A stretch of 64,000 nt of DNA from an uncultured Fulvivirga sp. (lineage in GTDB: Bacteria > Bacteroidota > Bacteroidia > Cytophagales > Cyclobacteriaceae), in assembly GCA_947500555.1 (NCBI GenBank), contig CANMSE010000002.1, positions 992,001-1,056,000 on the forward strand, given 5' to 3'. Below, one piece after another: positions 8,319 through 17,521 of this stretch; position 1 is the first letter of the stretch, and each line of letters starts with the position of its first letter. The translations under genes were made by a program, and so were the position numbers. The notes under the pieces were generated by a model. That model saw only the letters and a program-made list of their open reading frames with translations, ran no database searches and was not told where the DNA came from.

Positions 8319-8813
8319 ATGTACAAAGCAAAATTAAAGGATAAGACCTTCGAGGTAAGTATCGAAAAGTCTGAAGTTAAAATTGACGGTAATCCGTTTG
8401 ATTGGGATGTAAGCAAATTGAGTGATCGATCTTATCATATCGTTAGTGAGGGACGATCGTTTAATGTAGAAGTTGTCAAAATAGACCGAGAAGTAAACGA
8501 AGTCAGTTTAAAAATAAATGGTAAGCCAATATCAATAGCACTTCAGGATAAATTGAGTTTACTTCTCGAGAAACTTGGAATGGATATGAGTGCCACAGCC
8601 AAAGTCAATGATGTCAAGGCTCCTATGCCTGGATTGATTTTGGAAATACAGGTTAAAGAAGGCGATGAGGTGAAAAAGGGTGATCCTATAATGATTCTTG
8701 AAGCCATGAAAATGGAAAACATTCTTAAATCCCCTGGTGAAGGGATTGTTACAGCCGTAAAAGTTAAAAAAGGAGACAGTGTTGAAAAAAATGAGGTACT
8801 TGTCCTGTTTTGA
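8319..8813 (+). CDS. Biotin/lipoyl-binding carrier protein (BCCP-type subunit)
   Basis: The 164-residue protein has a C-terminal biotinyl domain (about residues 92-164) with the acceptor motif EAMKMEN; the biotinylated lysine would be K131. Upstream, VKAPMPGLI and EGDEVKKGDPIMILEAMKMENI match carriers of acyl-CoA or pyruvate carboxylases. The N-terminal half (1-90) is a charged region typical of Bacteroidota biotin carboxyl carrier subunits that serve propionyl- or acetyl-CoA carboxylase. The usual neighbours, biotin carboxylase and carboxyltransferase genes, are not present here, so the partner enzyme is unknown. The next gene, pyrH, follows 60 bases later with its own putative promoter box. 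Confidence 0.88.
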   Translation: MYKAKLKDKTFEVSIEKSEVKIDGNPFDWDVSKLSDRSYHIVSEGRSFNVEVVKIDREVNEVSLKINGKPISIALQDKLSLLLEKLGMDMSATAKVNDVKAPMPGLILEIQVKEGDEVKKGDPIMILEAMKMENILKSPGEGIVTAVKVKKGDSVEKNEVLVLF

Positions 8814-8837
8814 TCAACATCTTTCCAGTCAACCTCT

Positions 8838-8845
8838 TATATTTG
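8838..8845 (+). promoter_or_regulatory. Possible Bacteroidota -7 box before pyrH
   Basis: TATATTTG fits TAnnTTTG and lies 28 bases before the pyrH ATG. A TTTG occurs at 8809-8812, but the 25-base spacer is longer than usual, so only the -7 match is counted. Confidence 0.4.
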
Positions 8846-8873
8846 CTAAATTTTTGACAACACTTGCCTATAC

Positions 8874-9578
8874 ATGAAATATAAAAGAATCTTACTTAAA
8901 CTTAGTGGCGAATCTTTAATGGGATCCGGTCAGTATGGTATTGATCCTGAGATGCTACAACAGTATGCACAAGAGATTAGAGCGGTAATTGACGCAGGTA
9001 TTGAAGTAGCTATAGTAATAGGTGGTGGCAATATTTACAGAGGTGTACAGGCGGAAAAATCTGGAATTGAGCGTGTACAAGGAGATTATATGGGCATGTT
9101 GGCCACTGTGATAAATGGTATGGCATTGCAAAGTGCACTGGAATCTGCAGGCATGTATACCAGACTAATGTCAGGAATAAAAATGGAGCAGGTTTGCGAA
9201 CCTTTTATTAGAAGGAGAGCAATGCGCCATTTAGAAAAGGGACGTATAGTGATATTCGGTGCAGGCATTGGTAATCCGTATTTTACTACTGATTCAACGG
9301 CAAGTTTAAGAGCGATTGAAATTCAGGCTGATGTTGTTCTAAAGGGTACCAGGGTCGATGGTGTTTACACATCGGACCCAGAAAAAGATCCAAGTGCAAC
9401 AAGATACTCAGAGCTTTCTTTCCAGGAAGCTTATGAAAAAAATCTGAATATTATGGATATGACGGCTTTTACGCTTTGTCAGGAAAATAATTTACCAATT
9501 ATCGTTTTCGATATGAATAAGCCAGGCAACCTAATGCAAATACTTGAAGGAGAGCAGGCTGGCACATTGATTAATTAG
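8874..9578 (+). CDS. pyrH: UMP kinase PyrH
   Basis: Hexameric bacterial uridylate kinase of the amino-acid-kinase fold, converting UMP to UDP. The 234-residue sequence shows the phosphate loop KLSGESLMG (residues 9-17), the nucleotide segment [10 protein letters not shown], the UMP-binding [15 protein letters not shown] and the C-terminal [16 protein letters not shown]. Length is typical. It is followed 18 bases later by frr; pyrH-frr adjacency is conserved across bacteria. Confidence 0.97.
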   Translation: MKYKRILLKLSGESLMGSGQYGIDPEMLQQYAQEIRAVIDAGIEVAIVIGGGNIYRGVQAEKSGIERVQGDYMGMLATVINGMALQSALESAGMYTRLMSGIKMEQVCEPFIRRRAMRHLEKGRIVIFGAGIGNPYFTTDSTASLRAIEIQADVVLKGTRVDGVYTSDPEKDPSATRYSELSFQEAYEKNLNIMDMTAFTLCQENNLPIIVFDMNKPGNLMQILEGEQAGTLIN

Positions 9579-9596
9579 AGCTTAAAACTTAAGACG

Positions 9597-10157
9597 ATGG
9601 AAGAAATACAAATGTATCTTGATGAATGTCGAGAAATGATGACGAAAGCCATTAGCCATTTGACAAATGAACTTAGTAAAATAAGAGCTGGCAAGGCTAG
9701 CCCTGCCATGCTTGATAGCGTGATGGTAGAGTATTATGGTTCCTCTACTCCTCTAAATCAAACCGCCTCCGTGACCTCTCCGGATGCAAGAACCCTTTTT
9801 GTCAAGCCATGGGAAAAAGCTATCATCCCGGAGATAGAAAAAGCAATCATCAACAGTGGTTTAGGTTTAAACCCTCAAAATGATGGCGAGCAGATTATCA
9901 TTAATATTCCTCAATTGACAGAAGAAAGAAGAATGGGTTTGGTAAAACAGGCTAGAGCAGAGGGTGAACAAGGAAAAATAAGTATTAGAAATACTCGTAA
10001 AGAAATAAATGACGAGTTGAAAAAACTACAAAAAGAAGGAGCTTCTGAAGATGAGATTAAGCGAGCTGAAGATCAGGTTCAAAGCGTAACAGATGAATTC
10101 ACAAAAAAAGTCGATGAAATACTTTCTCATAAAGAGGAAGAAATCATGACTGTTTAA
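9597..10157 (+). CDS. frr: Ribosome recycling factor
   Basis: With EF-G, this factor splits post-termination ribosomes. The 186-residue protein has the three-helix-bundle and beta-domain pattern of the family: LSKIRAGKASPAMLDSV near the N-terminus, ITxPDARTLFVKPWEKA-like central segment, GEQIIINIPQLTEERR, and a long C-terminal helix ending near VDEILSHKEEEIMTV. It is 18 bases from pyrH and shares one base (A of TAATG) with the next gene, so the three genes are probably co-transcribed. Confidence 0.97.
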   Translation: MEEIQMYLDECREMMTKAISHLTNELSKIRAGKASPAMLDSVMVEYYGSSTPLNQTASVTSPDARTLFVKPWEKAIIPEIEKAIINSGLGLNPQNDGEQIIINIPQLTEERRMGLVKQARAEGEQGKISIRNTRKEINDELKKLQKEGASEDEIKRAEDQVQSVTDEFTKKVDEILSHKEEEIMTV

Positions 10158-10393
10158 TGACTCTTGTTGATTGGGTTGGTACGGTAGGTGTTTTCCTAAT
10201 GCTTCTGGCATATTTTCTTAATGCATCTAAGAAAGTTACCGCTTCAAGCCATACGTATCTTTATCTAAATCTTGTAGGTGGCTCTACTGCCTGTATCGCT
10301 TCAATTATGCTGGAATATTGGCCCTTCATTATTTTGGAGGTAGCTTGGGTGCTGGTGACGCTCGTCACGATCATTAAAAATGCAAAGAACTAA
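10157..10393 (+). CDS. Small membrane protein of the CBU_0592 type
   Basis: A 78-residue hydrophobic protein with two or three membrane segments (about 6-22, 35-52 and 55-72). The pattern DWVGTVGVFLMLLAYFLNA followed by YLYLNLVGG resembles the small CBU_0592-like family of uncharacterised inner-membrane proteins. It overlaps the frr stop by one base, so it is translated from the pyrH-frr transcript, but no function is known. It converges with the DUF5686 gene, overlapping that gene by four bases at the 3' ends. Confidence 0.75.
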   Translation: MTLVDWVGTVGVFLMLLAYFLNASKKVTASSHTYLYLNLVGGSTACIASIMLEYWPFIILEVAWVLVTLVTIIKNAKN

Positions 10394-13011
10394 AACATCT
10401 CATCTAAATTCGCTGCAATTCCTATCCTAACTCCCCAATCATTATATTTTCCATCTACCCAATTAGTAATAGCTTCTATTCTAAGAACTCTAAAAATATA
10501 GTTTATACCATATCCTAATTCTGTATAATTCATTGAGTTATCAGTTGCCAAATGATTAACAAAGAAACTTTCGCGGACTCCAATAACTCGAGCTAAAGGC
10601 ATTCTGGTTACCAAAAATTTTCGCATTTGGTAATGAAAACTGGCTGTTAAATATTCATCTTGAGTACTAAAAGTATAATAGTCAAGCATTCTAAAACTGC
10701 CCACTGGATCAGCAGTAGCAAATGGAGTTCTATTACCAAGGAAGTGCTTATAGTCCATAAAGAACATTTCATTATCATTTAGAAATCTGCCGGCCTTTAC
10801 AGAGACATCTCCAAGTGCTCGAATACCAATTTTGAAGGTATGACGATAGGCCATTTCCAATAGATCATAATCAACATCACTACCAAACAGATCAGATAAT
10901 CCCTTTTTATACATCATTCGAAATTTAGGAGCGTAAGAATTAACTCTAATTTTTTTGTCATTATAGATTCTGTATTTTACCCATGGCTCATAATCAGCAG
11001 AAAGTTCAGCAGTAACCGCCTGATGGTCAGGAAAGGATGTATTTGGTAATTCAATTGCAACTGGTGCATTAGGAGAATACTCACGTTGAGAGCGATCAAC
11101 CAATTTATACGAGCTTACATTAAACAACTGCCTCCTTTGATTAAATTCACCAATGAAGCTTAGCTTTAATTTATCTGAAAGCTTTTTGGAGTACCCAAAA
11201 CCACTGAAATCACGCTCATAAATTTTCATGTAGTTGCGCTCCATGAACAATGTTGTGATACTATTCACCAAAGGGTGAATAGGTCTATCAGCATTGAATT
11301 GATTAATGAATCTACCTCCATAAACTTTGAATGAGTTTCTTGTCTCCTTTTCTCCAAAATCATATCGCAATTCCAGTAATCCATTGTAAGCTTCTCGAGA
11401 AAAGGTATACCTACTTGTATGTGAAACTTTTAGCCAGTTTTTAGATTCAAAGGTTTTTCTAAAATCTAACCTCGTATCGACATCAAAACCATCTACTGTA
11501 TTGAATTGAGAATTGAGATTGTTAAGCTCCAAATAGGCCTTCTCTCCAACCTTATATCTTCCTCCGGTTAAAATATCCAGAAGTCTAAACTTATCTCTAT
11601 CATTAGTTTTCAATGTATCACCTTCTTTTTTCTCTCTTTCTATGTCAGCCAGACTATCTGTTTTGGCATAACCATCAACTTCTTCAATAGAAAGAGGGAT
11701 GGGTCTGAGCTTAGCCCAAAAAATGGAATCATTGGTGTAAGCGGCAGAATCAACATCAAACTTTCGAATGGACTCTACATTTGTCATATCAGCTTCTTCT
11801 AACTCATTCTTTTCATACTCTTTTATAAGTTTTCTTAACTGCTTTCGAGTTACTTCCTTACCTGAAGAAAGCATTTCTTCAACTTCCTGATTTTTAATAT
11901 CTGGCGTTTCTTTTTCTATTTTCTCGGCCAGGTCCTTTTCAATCTTTTCGTCTACTAACTCAAAATTATTTTTAAGCTCATTATTAACCTCCACCACATA
12001 ATCACTTACGGTCGCCAAATACTTAGCTTCAAAAGCAAATCCAAAGATTTTTCCATCTACAAAAAAATCATGCGTAACGGGCAGCCATACACTTCGTTCA
12101 ACCGGTTCATAAAACTGTTTGATGTTGAAATTTATTCCTAAACGCGAAGTGTTGAGATTGACGCTATATATGCTCCAATAATCTTCCACTATTTCAATAG
12201 TCCCGGCAAAAACATTGTCTCCTTTTGACCTTGGTATTACTCGAATTTTACTTACATCAAATCCTCGGTCTTTATAGGTTCCTTCATATACAAAACGATA
12301 GTAAGAAAAAGCACGAGGACTTAGCGGTGAGATACTATTAGCTAACTCAGGCTCATAAAATGAGCCATAGATGTAGACATTAGGGTTTGCATTATCATCA
12401 TCACCACTGCTTCGGACAGAGATAACCTTTTCATTATAGGTATTCGGTCTAATGTATTCTACTTCGCTTACGGATTCATTAATAAAAACACGCCCTTCTT
12501 CAACGCCTTCTTTCTCCAAAGTTTTTCTCAGGAAAAAAGGGGAGTCTTTCAACATGCCCGTTCCTTTCATATATACTTTAGCAGTGTACCTATCAACTTG
12601 CTGAGTATGATACTTACTCTTTGCAATTGCTTTACGCATAATGGTCAAAGCAGGATCCTCTTTTCCCGCCCGAACTACCACATCTTTCAAAACAACAACC
12701 TGAGTTTTCAGAGTAATATTTAGCTCAACAAACTCAGCTGCTACCTGCACTTGCCGTTCACTAGCTTTGTAACCTATATATTGAAAGACCAAGGAATACT
12801 CTCCCGGGGCCATTCTAATTTCGAAATTCCCATCCGCATTAGTGGCTGTTCCAGTACCCAGTTCCTTAACATAAATAGTAGCAAAGGGCAGAATCTCTCC
12901 TTCATCATTCTTAATGGTCCCTTTAATACCCTGAGCAGCTAAGTGATTAAACGCTCCAAAAATTAGGGTAACACAAAATAAAATTAGAATCCTTCGAGTA
13001 ATCCTAAACAT
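10390..13011 (-). CDS. DUF5686 protein with carboxypeptidase-regulatory domain (outer membrane)
   Basis: A secreted protein of about 873 residues. The start at 13011 places MFRITRR directly before the hydrophobic signal peptide; an upstream ATG at 13026 is possible. After the signal, a carboxypeptidase-regulatory-like domain (about 30-115, LPFATIYVKELGTGTATNADGN) leads into a long beta-rich DUF5686 region with an acidic/charged central part (about 385-490) and a C-terminal barrel-like portion. It is probably an outer-membrane or surface protein; its role is unknown. The 5' end overlaps nadD by eight bases, so it is likely the last gene of the sigma/gmk/nadD unit. It is one of five proteins in the window with this N-terminal domain. 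Confidence 0.85.
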   Translation of the reverse strand: MFRITRRILILFCVTLIFGAFNHLAAQGIKGTIKNDEGEILPFATIYVKELGTGTATNADGNFEIRMAPGEYSLVFQYIGYKASERQVQVAAEFVELNITLKTQVVVLKDVVVRAGKEDPALTIMRKAIAKSKYHTQQVDRYTAKVYMKGTGMLKDSPFFLRKTLEKEGVEEGRVFINESVSEVEYIRPNTYNEKVISVRSSGDDDNANPNVYIYGSFYEPELANSISPLSPRAFSYYRFVYEGTYKDRGFDVSKIRVIPRSKGDNVFAGTIEIVEDYWSIYSVNLNTSRLGINFNIKQFYEPVERSVWLPVTHDFFVDGKIFGFAFEAKYLATVSDYVVEVNNELKNNFELVDEKIEKDLAEKIEKETPDIKNQEVEEMLSSGKEVTRKQLRKLIKEYEKNELEEADMTNVESIRKFDVDSAAYTNDSIFWAKLRPIPLSIEEVDGYAKTDSLADIEREKKEGDTLKTNDRDKFRLLDILTGGRYKVGEKAYLELNNLNSQFNTVDGFDVDTRLDFRKTFESKNWLKVSHTSRYTFSREAYNGLLELRYDFGEKETRNSFKVYGGRFINQFNADRPIHPLVNSITTLFMERNYMKIYERDFSGFGYSKKLSDKLKLSFIGEFNQRRQLFNVSSYKLVDRSQREYSPNAPVAIELPNTSFPDHQAVTAELSADYEPWVKYRIYNDKKIRVNSYAPKFRMMYKKGLSDLFGSDVDYDLLEMAYRHTFKIGIRALGDVSVKAGRFLNDNEMFFMDYKHFLGNRTPFATADPVGSFRMLDYYTFSTQDEYLTASFHYQMRKFLVTRMPLARVIGVRESFFVNHLATDNSMNYTELGYGINYIFRVLRIEAITNWVDGKYNDWGVRIGIAANLDEMF

Positions 13012-13576
13012 AGAATTTTTTAGCATGTATCAATTCCTCAACATTTTTAGGCACTAAATACTTAATTGATCTATTATTTTGTAAGCTCTTTCTGATGAAA
13101 GTGGCTGAGATGTCTATCATCGGTGCCTCAATCATTTGTACATTAGGATGTTGAATTAGCTCAGAAGGTTGCGCATTAGGTCTTGGGTAAACTAATAATC
13201 CGTAGTGTTCAAGTATTCTTTCAGCATTTTTCCATTTTGGAAATGTTTTCAGGTTATCCTCTCCGATAATCAATTGGAAATTCTTATCTGGATGTTTGTC
13301 ACTCAAGTAAGTCAATGTATCGATCGTATAACTAGGTTTCGGCATGTTAAACTCAATGTCAGATGCCTTTAGGTTATAATTATCAGATATAGCTGCATTA
13401 ACCATATCAATTCGATCAAATTCATGGAGCAGAGTATTTCTCTTTTTAAATGGATTTTGGGGAGATACAATAAACCAAACCTGATGTAAATCTGTATTCT
13501 CAACCATAACATTAGCCACTATTAAGTGTCCAATATGTATTGGGTTAAAACTGCCAAAAAAAAGACCTATTTTCAT
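13004..13576 (-). CDS. nadD: Nicotinate-nucleotide adenylyltransferase NadD
   Basis: Adenylates nicotinate mononucleotide in NAD synthesis. The start is set at the ATG 13576 (MKIGLFFGSFNPIHIGHL); a TTG three codons upstream is less likely. The nucleotidyltransferase motif GSFNPIHIGH is at residues 8-17, and the C-terminal IDISATFIRK corresponds to the ISSTxIR motif. At about 190 residues it has normal size. It lies 21 bases after the beta-barrel gene and its 3' end overlaps the DUF5686 gene, in a unit led by sigma factor, anti-sigma and gmk. Confidence 0.95.
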   Translation of the reverse strand: MKIGLFFGSFNPIHIGHLIVANVMVENTDLHQVWFIVSPQNPFKKRNTLLHEFDRIDMVNAAISDNYNLKASDIEFNMPKPSYTIDTLTYLSDKHPDKNFQLIIGEDNLKTFPKWKNAERILEHYGLLVYPRPNAQPSELIQHPNVQMIEAPMIDISATFIRKSLQNNRSIKYLVPKNVEELIHAKKFYV

Positions 13577-13597
13577 TTTACTCAACTTACATCGATT

Positions 13598-14293
13598 TTA
13601 AAATGAGAGAATAAATCCAAATTTAATATGCAAGGCACTGGTGGTGGAGTTGCGATAGTTTGCTTCAAAGCTTTCTACCAGTTCACTTCGCTTTGAATTC
13701 CTGTAGCGGACATCAGACCCTATTACATAAGTAGCAGTTAAATCAAAGTACAAATCTCGCTTCCAATTCTTGTTAGTTAATATTTCTCCTAAACTGAATG
13801 TGCTTCCTATACCCGTCCCAATATTTAGGGCAGTATCATGAAAATGAAACTGATCGTCATATATCTCCGATACTTGCATTGTCCTTATTGCACTAAAGAA
13901 CGTACTCGCACCTACTTTAGCCTCCAGATATGGAATTATTTTTTTAGCCTCCCTTAAGCGATATCTACCAACTATCTGATAGCTTACAAAACCATTCTCT
14001 TCATATAGATATTCGATGTTGTCAGGAAAACCTTCTTCGACTGTTCGATAATAATATTTTTTACCCGAATATAGCCCGATACCTACTTCAATTCCGTACT
14101 GAAAACGGCTCTCCTCTTTATTGATTAAGAAAAGAAAAGCGACACCAATTGGATTGCGGGTGATATTACTTTTGAATTCTTCTGAAGTGAGATAATTGTT
14201 GAAATAAAGGCCGAGGTTAACATCATGTTGGCCATAGCTCAGTCCTGATATGAAAAGAAATGGTATAATAAAGGCGGCTCTGGCCAACATCAT
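13598..14293 (-). CDS. Outer-membrane beta-barrel protein of unknown function
   Basis: A 231-residue protein with a clear signal peptide (about 1-21, ending LSYGQ) followed by alternating hydrophobic/aromatic beta-strands such as NLGLYFNNYL, YGIEVGIGLYSG, SYQIVGRYRL and a C-terminal strand ALHIKFGFILSF. This pattern indicates a small outer-membrane barrel, probably eight strands. Two ATGs (14293 and 14290) are possible starts. It begins two bases after the gmk stop and is followed by nadD, so expression is likely coupled. No ligand or function can be named. Confidence 0.75.
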   Translation of the reverse strand: MMLARAAFIIPFLFISGLSYGQHDVNLGLYFNNYLTSEEFKSNITRNPIGVAFLFLINKEESRFQYGIEVGIGLYSGKKYYYRTVEEGFPDNIEYLYEENGFVSYQIVGRYRLREAKKIIPYLEAKVGASTFFSAIRTMQVSEIYDDQFHFHDTALNIGTGIGSTFSLGEILTNKNWKRDLYFDLTATYVIGSDVRYRNSKRSELVESFEANYRNSTTSALHIKFGFILSF

Positions 14294-14295
14294 AA

Positions 14296-14868
14296 TTAGT
14301 TTGTCAAAAACTCATTAACCATAGTCTCCGCCTTCTTTAAAGATTCTTCTAAATCTTCATTAATAAGCGTGACATCAAACTTATCTTCAAAAGTCATTTC
14401 AAACTTTGCCTTGAATATTCTTTGAGATAAACTATCCTCTGATTCCGTTTTACGATCTGATAGTCTTTCTTTCAATATCTCTATGGAGGGTACTTTAACA
14501 AATATTGCCAGAGCTGATTCACCAAAGTACTCTTTTAAATGCAACCCTCCCTTGACATCCACATCGAATATAACATGATTGCCTTCATCCCAGATTCTCT
14601 GTACTTCAGACTTTAATGTACCATAGAAGTTACCAGCGTAAACTTCTTCCCACTCTACGAAATCCTCATTGTCAATTTTTTCTTTAAACTCTTTGGGCGA
14701 TAAGAAGTAATAATCTTTTCCATTTTGTTCGTTTCTACCTCTTTTATCACGAGTACAAGCAGATATGGAAAACCCCAATTTCTTATTGGTGTTGAGTAAG
14801 TGTTTTACGATAGTTGTTTTTCCAGACCCTGATGGAGCTGAGAAAATGATTGCCTTACCTTTACGCAT
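14296..14868 (-). CDS. gmk: Guanylate kinase
   Basis: Phosphorylates GMP to GDP. The 190-residue sequence has the P-loop [10 protein letters not shown] at residues 11-20, the GMP-binding segment [23 protein letters not shown], and the downstream [20 protein letters not shown] and [12 protein letters not shown] motifs. All are standard for the family. It starts three bases after the anti-sigma stop and lies two bases upstream of a beta-barrel gene, so it forms part of the sigma-led unit on the minus strand. Confidence 0.97.
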   Translation of the reverse strand: MRKGKAIIFSAPSGSGKTTIVKHLLNTNKKLGFSISACTRDKRGRNEQNGKDYYFLSPKEFKEKIDNEDFVEWEEVYAGNFYGTLKSEVQRIWDEGNHVIFDVDVKGGLHLKEYFGESALAIFVKVPSIEILKERLSDRKTESEDSLSQRIFKAKFEMTFEDKFDVTLINEDLEESLKKAETMVNEFLTN

Positions 14869-14871
14869 AGC

Positions 14872-15147
14872 TTAATCTGCTTTTTGGAAGACTTTGGCTT
14901 TAATAGCAGCTGTTAAGTCTTCAGGTATCTCTTTGCCACAGCAGTTTTTCTTAACTAGTGTTTTGATGGCTTTGTCAACCTCGTATATTTCGAAATAGGG
15001 CATGCAGTTACAAACATGTTTTTCAAAAATATTTCGTTCATTGGCAGTTGCTTCATCGTCAAGCACTAGTTGGAGTAGCTTGATGCATTCGTTGTGATCA
15101 GGTTGACTCTCGCTCTTGTCAAAAGAATCTGTAGAATTTGAATCCAT
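14872..15147 (-). CDS. Anti-sigma factor, ZAS-like, with an incomplete zinc motif
   Basis: A 91-residue protein directly after an ECF sigma gene (six bases). The order CIKLLQLVLDDEA, then FEKHVCNCMPYFEIYE, then LVKKNCCGKEIPEDL follows the pattern of small zinc-associated anti-sigma factors. In the usual H-x3-C-x2-C motif the final cysteine is replaced by tyrosine (HVCNCMPY), but an extra cysteine sits two residues after the histidine. It may hold zinc differently or not at all. The likely role is to bind and restrain the neighbouring sigma factor; whether it responds to redox state is unknown. Confidence 0.75.
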   Translation of the reverse strand: MDSNSTDSFDKSESQPDHNECIKLLQLVLDDEATANERNIFEKHVCNCMPYFEIYEVDKAIKTLVKKNCCGKEIPEDLTAAIKAKVFQKAD

Positions 15148-15153
15148 ATAGTT

Positions 15154-15741
15154 CTAATTTTTGAATCCCATTTTATTAGCGTAATCTCTGAGTTTCTCTT
15201 TTAAGAGATTTCTTGCTCTATGTAATCTAGACCTAACAGTACCTATTGGTATGTCGAGAATTTTTGCCATTTCATCGTACTTGAAACCTTCCAAGTCACA
15301 AAGAATTATAACCGTTCGAAAGTCAACATCAAGAGAGTTAAGTGCATTAGAGATCTCATCTCCCATCATATCTTGCACTGTCTCTACTCGTAAATCAGTT
15401 GTTATCGCCTTATCAACATCATCTGAGTTGTAAAAAGTTTCCACTTCTTGATAATCAACTTTTGCGGGCTCTTTACTCTTCTTTCTAAAGTCATTGATAA
15501 AGCTATTTTTCATTATTCGAAACAACCAGGCTTTCGCATTAGTGCCTCTCTCAAATGAAGTAATAAATCGAAATGCTTTTAAATAGGTATCTTGGACCAG
15601 GTCTTTGGCATCGTCTTCATCAAATGTTAAGCGATAAGCAAAGTTATACATTGAAGTGACATGAGGCAGAAATTCTGTATCAAAGACTTCTTCCTTTTCT
15701 TTTTGCGTATAATTTTGTCGTTTGGAATCAGACATGTTCAT
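15154..15741 (-). CDS. ECF RNA polymerase sigma factor
   Basis: A sigma-70 family regulator of about 195 residues. Region 2 spans FAYRLTFDEDDAKDLVQDTYLKAFRFI and the WLFRIMKNSFINDFRKK helix; region 4 carries LDVDFRTVIILCDLEGFKYDEMAKILDIPIGTVRSRLHRAR, a DNA-binding helix-turn-helix. A TTG at 15744 precedes ATGs at 15741 and 15735; 15741 is chosen. It leads a minus-strand unit with its anti-sigma partner, gmk, a barrel protein, nadD and DUF5686. A TATTTTTG box at 15749-15742 matches the -7 consensus, but so close to the start that, if used, the message would be nearly leaderless. Confidence 0.93.
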   Translation of the reverse strand: MNMSDSKRQNYTQKEKEEVFDTEFLPHVTSMYNFAYRLTFDEDDAKDLVQDTYLKAFRFITSFERGTNAKAWLFRIMKNSFINDFRKKSKEPAKVDYQEVETFYNSDDVDKAITTDLRVETVQDMMGDEISNALNSLDVDFRTVIILCDLEGFKYDEMAKILDIPIGTVRSRLHRARNLLKEKLRDYANKMGFKN

Positions 15742-15885
15742 CAAAAATAGTAATTATGGACTGATTTATGAGATCAGGTTCTTATTTTATTGTTAATAAC
15801 GTAAGTGCATGGAAAATGAACATTTGTTGAGATAGATTAATCATTGAAAAGGGAGTATTGTCACATTACTGACAAGCTATCATAC

Positions 15886-16614
15886 ATGAAGATTTTCAAA
15901 TATAACGAGTGGAGGTTGCTAGTGCCTTCTGGGACTTCAAAAGAAGAGGCTCAGGCACTATTTGATTCTATTGACTCAAGTAAGTATAAGTTAGTCTCGA
16001 CTCTAAAAGCAAACCAACGCAGTAAAGTCTCACTGATAAACTTCAATTCTCAACAATTAGTCTTAAAAATACCTGTTGAAAAGAATGACAGGATATGGAT
16101 AAGGCTAATGAGCTTGTTTCGCTCTGGAGAAGCATTCAAAAACCTCTTAGGCATGGGTATTCTAAATGACAATGGAATAAAAACCACTATTCCCGTCTTA
16201 GCCGCTGAAAAGAGGGTGTTTGGTGTGGTCATAAACTCTTGGTTAATATATCATTATATTGACGGGAAGCCATGTTTAAATGAAGAGCAGAATTATCCTG
16301 ATATAGTCAATACTCTTAAAGAAATTCATAGTAAAAAACTGCTCCATGGGGATCCTCAGATAAGAAATTTCATTGAAAAGAATGGAGACATTTATGCTAT
16401 TGATAGCAACCCAAAGAAACCGGGAATTACAGGATTTGATTTTGCATATGAATGGGTCTACCTAAGAAAAAGTGCTCCTGGCATAGAGAGGTTTTTTGGT
16501 GAAGTCATCAATAGCTTTTGGTATAAATCTGCTTTCAAATTTGATGTAGTCAATAAAACCACCAGCCAGATAAAACATCGTATCAGGTCTTGGCTTGGAC
16601 TTAAAGTGAATTAA
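15886..16614 (+). CDS. Lipopolysaccharide kinase-like protein (Kdo/heptose kinase, InaA family)
   Basis: A protein-kinase-fold protein of about 242 residues. The catalytic-loop motif LLHGDPQIRNF contains H154, D156 and N161, and a metal-binding aspartate follows in YAIDSNP, as in the LPS core kinases (RfaY, WaaP, KdkA, InaA). The N-terminal half is basic, suiting a membrane-surface substrate. The ATG at 15886 is preferred to a TTG 14 codons upstream. The gene runs opposite to its neighbours and its last 14 bases overlap the 3' end of the SGNH-like gene. A role in phosphorylating LPS core sugar is inference. Confidence 0.8.
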   Translation: MKIFKYNEWRLLVPSGTSKEEAQALFDSIDSSKYKLVSTLKANQRSKVSLINFNSQQLVLKIPVEKNDRIWIRLMSLFRSGEAFKNLLGMGILNDNGIKTTIPVLAAEKRVFGVVINSWLIYHYIDGKPCLNEEQNYPDIVNTLKEIHSKKLLHGDPQIRNFIEKNGDIYAIDSNPKKPGITGFDFAYEWVYLRKSAPGIERFFGEVINSFWYKSAFKFDVVNKTTSQIKHRIRSWLGLKVN

Positions 16615-17515
16615 TATTTTTAACAAAGTCACTTATCTCTTTAGACACTCTGGCTCGCCCATTCATATTTAAATGTTCATTGGGGATTAATTCATAATCA
16701 AAGAATTCTTTTTCAAGTGAAAAAGACAAGTCAAGAATAAGGCTATCATCAAGAACTGATTTAATTTCATCAATATTTTCAATGATTCTATTTTTGAACC
16801 CCTCAATATGGTTAGCAGATTCGTAATCTATTGGTGTTATGTAGAAAAGTAATTCAAAATTATTGACTTCTGACAATTTCACTAATTCTTCAAGAGCAAC
16901 TAGTTTTCTATGGCTTCTTTTCAAAGGTTGCATATAATGTAAAATGAATCCATTCCTGGAGATTATTGAATCAGGATTGGATTTCTTAGTAAGTTCATAC
17001 ACAGTTCCTACAATCTGACCTTCGTAATACACTTCTGTGTTATAATACTCATTGAAATTCATAGGTTCAATATTAGAATAGAAGTTCCAGAATAGGTTAC
17101 CTCTTAATAAGTTACGCTCTTTCTCGAATTGATAATTAGGTCTCAAATCCCATTCTGGTGAAAAAGAACGCAAGTTAATTGGGACAACGACTAATGGTGA
17201 ATACGTCTCGAAAGTAACATGTCTTAATAGGGTCAGGTACATTTCTGAATTATAGGCAGGATGTGAAATTCCTTGAACACTCTGCTTTTCTAAATCGTCA
17301 TTTAGCATTTCAGATAAGATACGTTTATCTGCATCCGTCTTAGCTACATGCCGATTTACACTTGAACCAAATAGTATAACATCAGTTTTTTGTTCTAATG
17401 CAGAATTAAGTTCTTGCAGAGTCGTAAAATTATTAAGGTCATAGAAGTATTTCCCAGCCAAAAAAAGTAGTAGACCAGCGCCAAAAACAACCCCTTTAAT
17501 AAGAAAATTCTTCAT
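16601..17515 (-). CDS. SGNH/AlgJ-like protein, probable partner of the MBOAT acyltransferase
   Basis: A 304-residue protein with one N-terminal membrane anchor (about 6-22) and a secreted domain. VILFGSSVNRHVAKTD near residue 46 resembles the GxSxxxH start of SGNH or DltD/AlgJ-like domains, and DYELIPNEHLNMNGRARVSKEI near the C-terminus contains a plausible D-x2-H block (NEHLN). It begins six bases after the MBOAT gene. In alginate, teichoic acid and cellulose acylation systems an MBOAT protein works with such a periplasmic SGNH protein, which completes the acyl transfer. The assignment rests on this pairing and a weak motif; catalytic residues need alignment. Confidence 0.65.
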   Translation of the reverse strand: MKNFLIKGVVFGAGLLLFLAGKYFYDLNNFTTLQELNSALEQKTDVILFGSSVNRHVAKTDADKRILSEMLNDDLEKQSVQGISHPAYNSEMYLTLLRHVTFETYSPLVVVPINLRSFSPEWDLRPNYQFEKERNLLRGNLFWNFYSNIEPMNFNEYYNTEVYYEGQIVGTVYELTKKSNPDSIISRNGFILHYMQPLKRSHRKLVALEELVKLSEVNNFELLFYITPIDYESANHIEGFKNRIIENIDEIKSVLDDSLILDLSFSLEKEFFDYELIPNEHLNMNGRARVSKEISDFVKNINSL

Positions 17516-17521
17516 CCTAAA

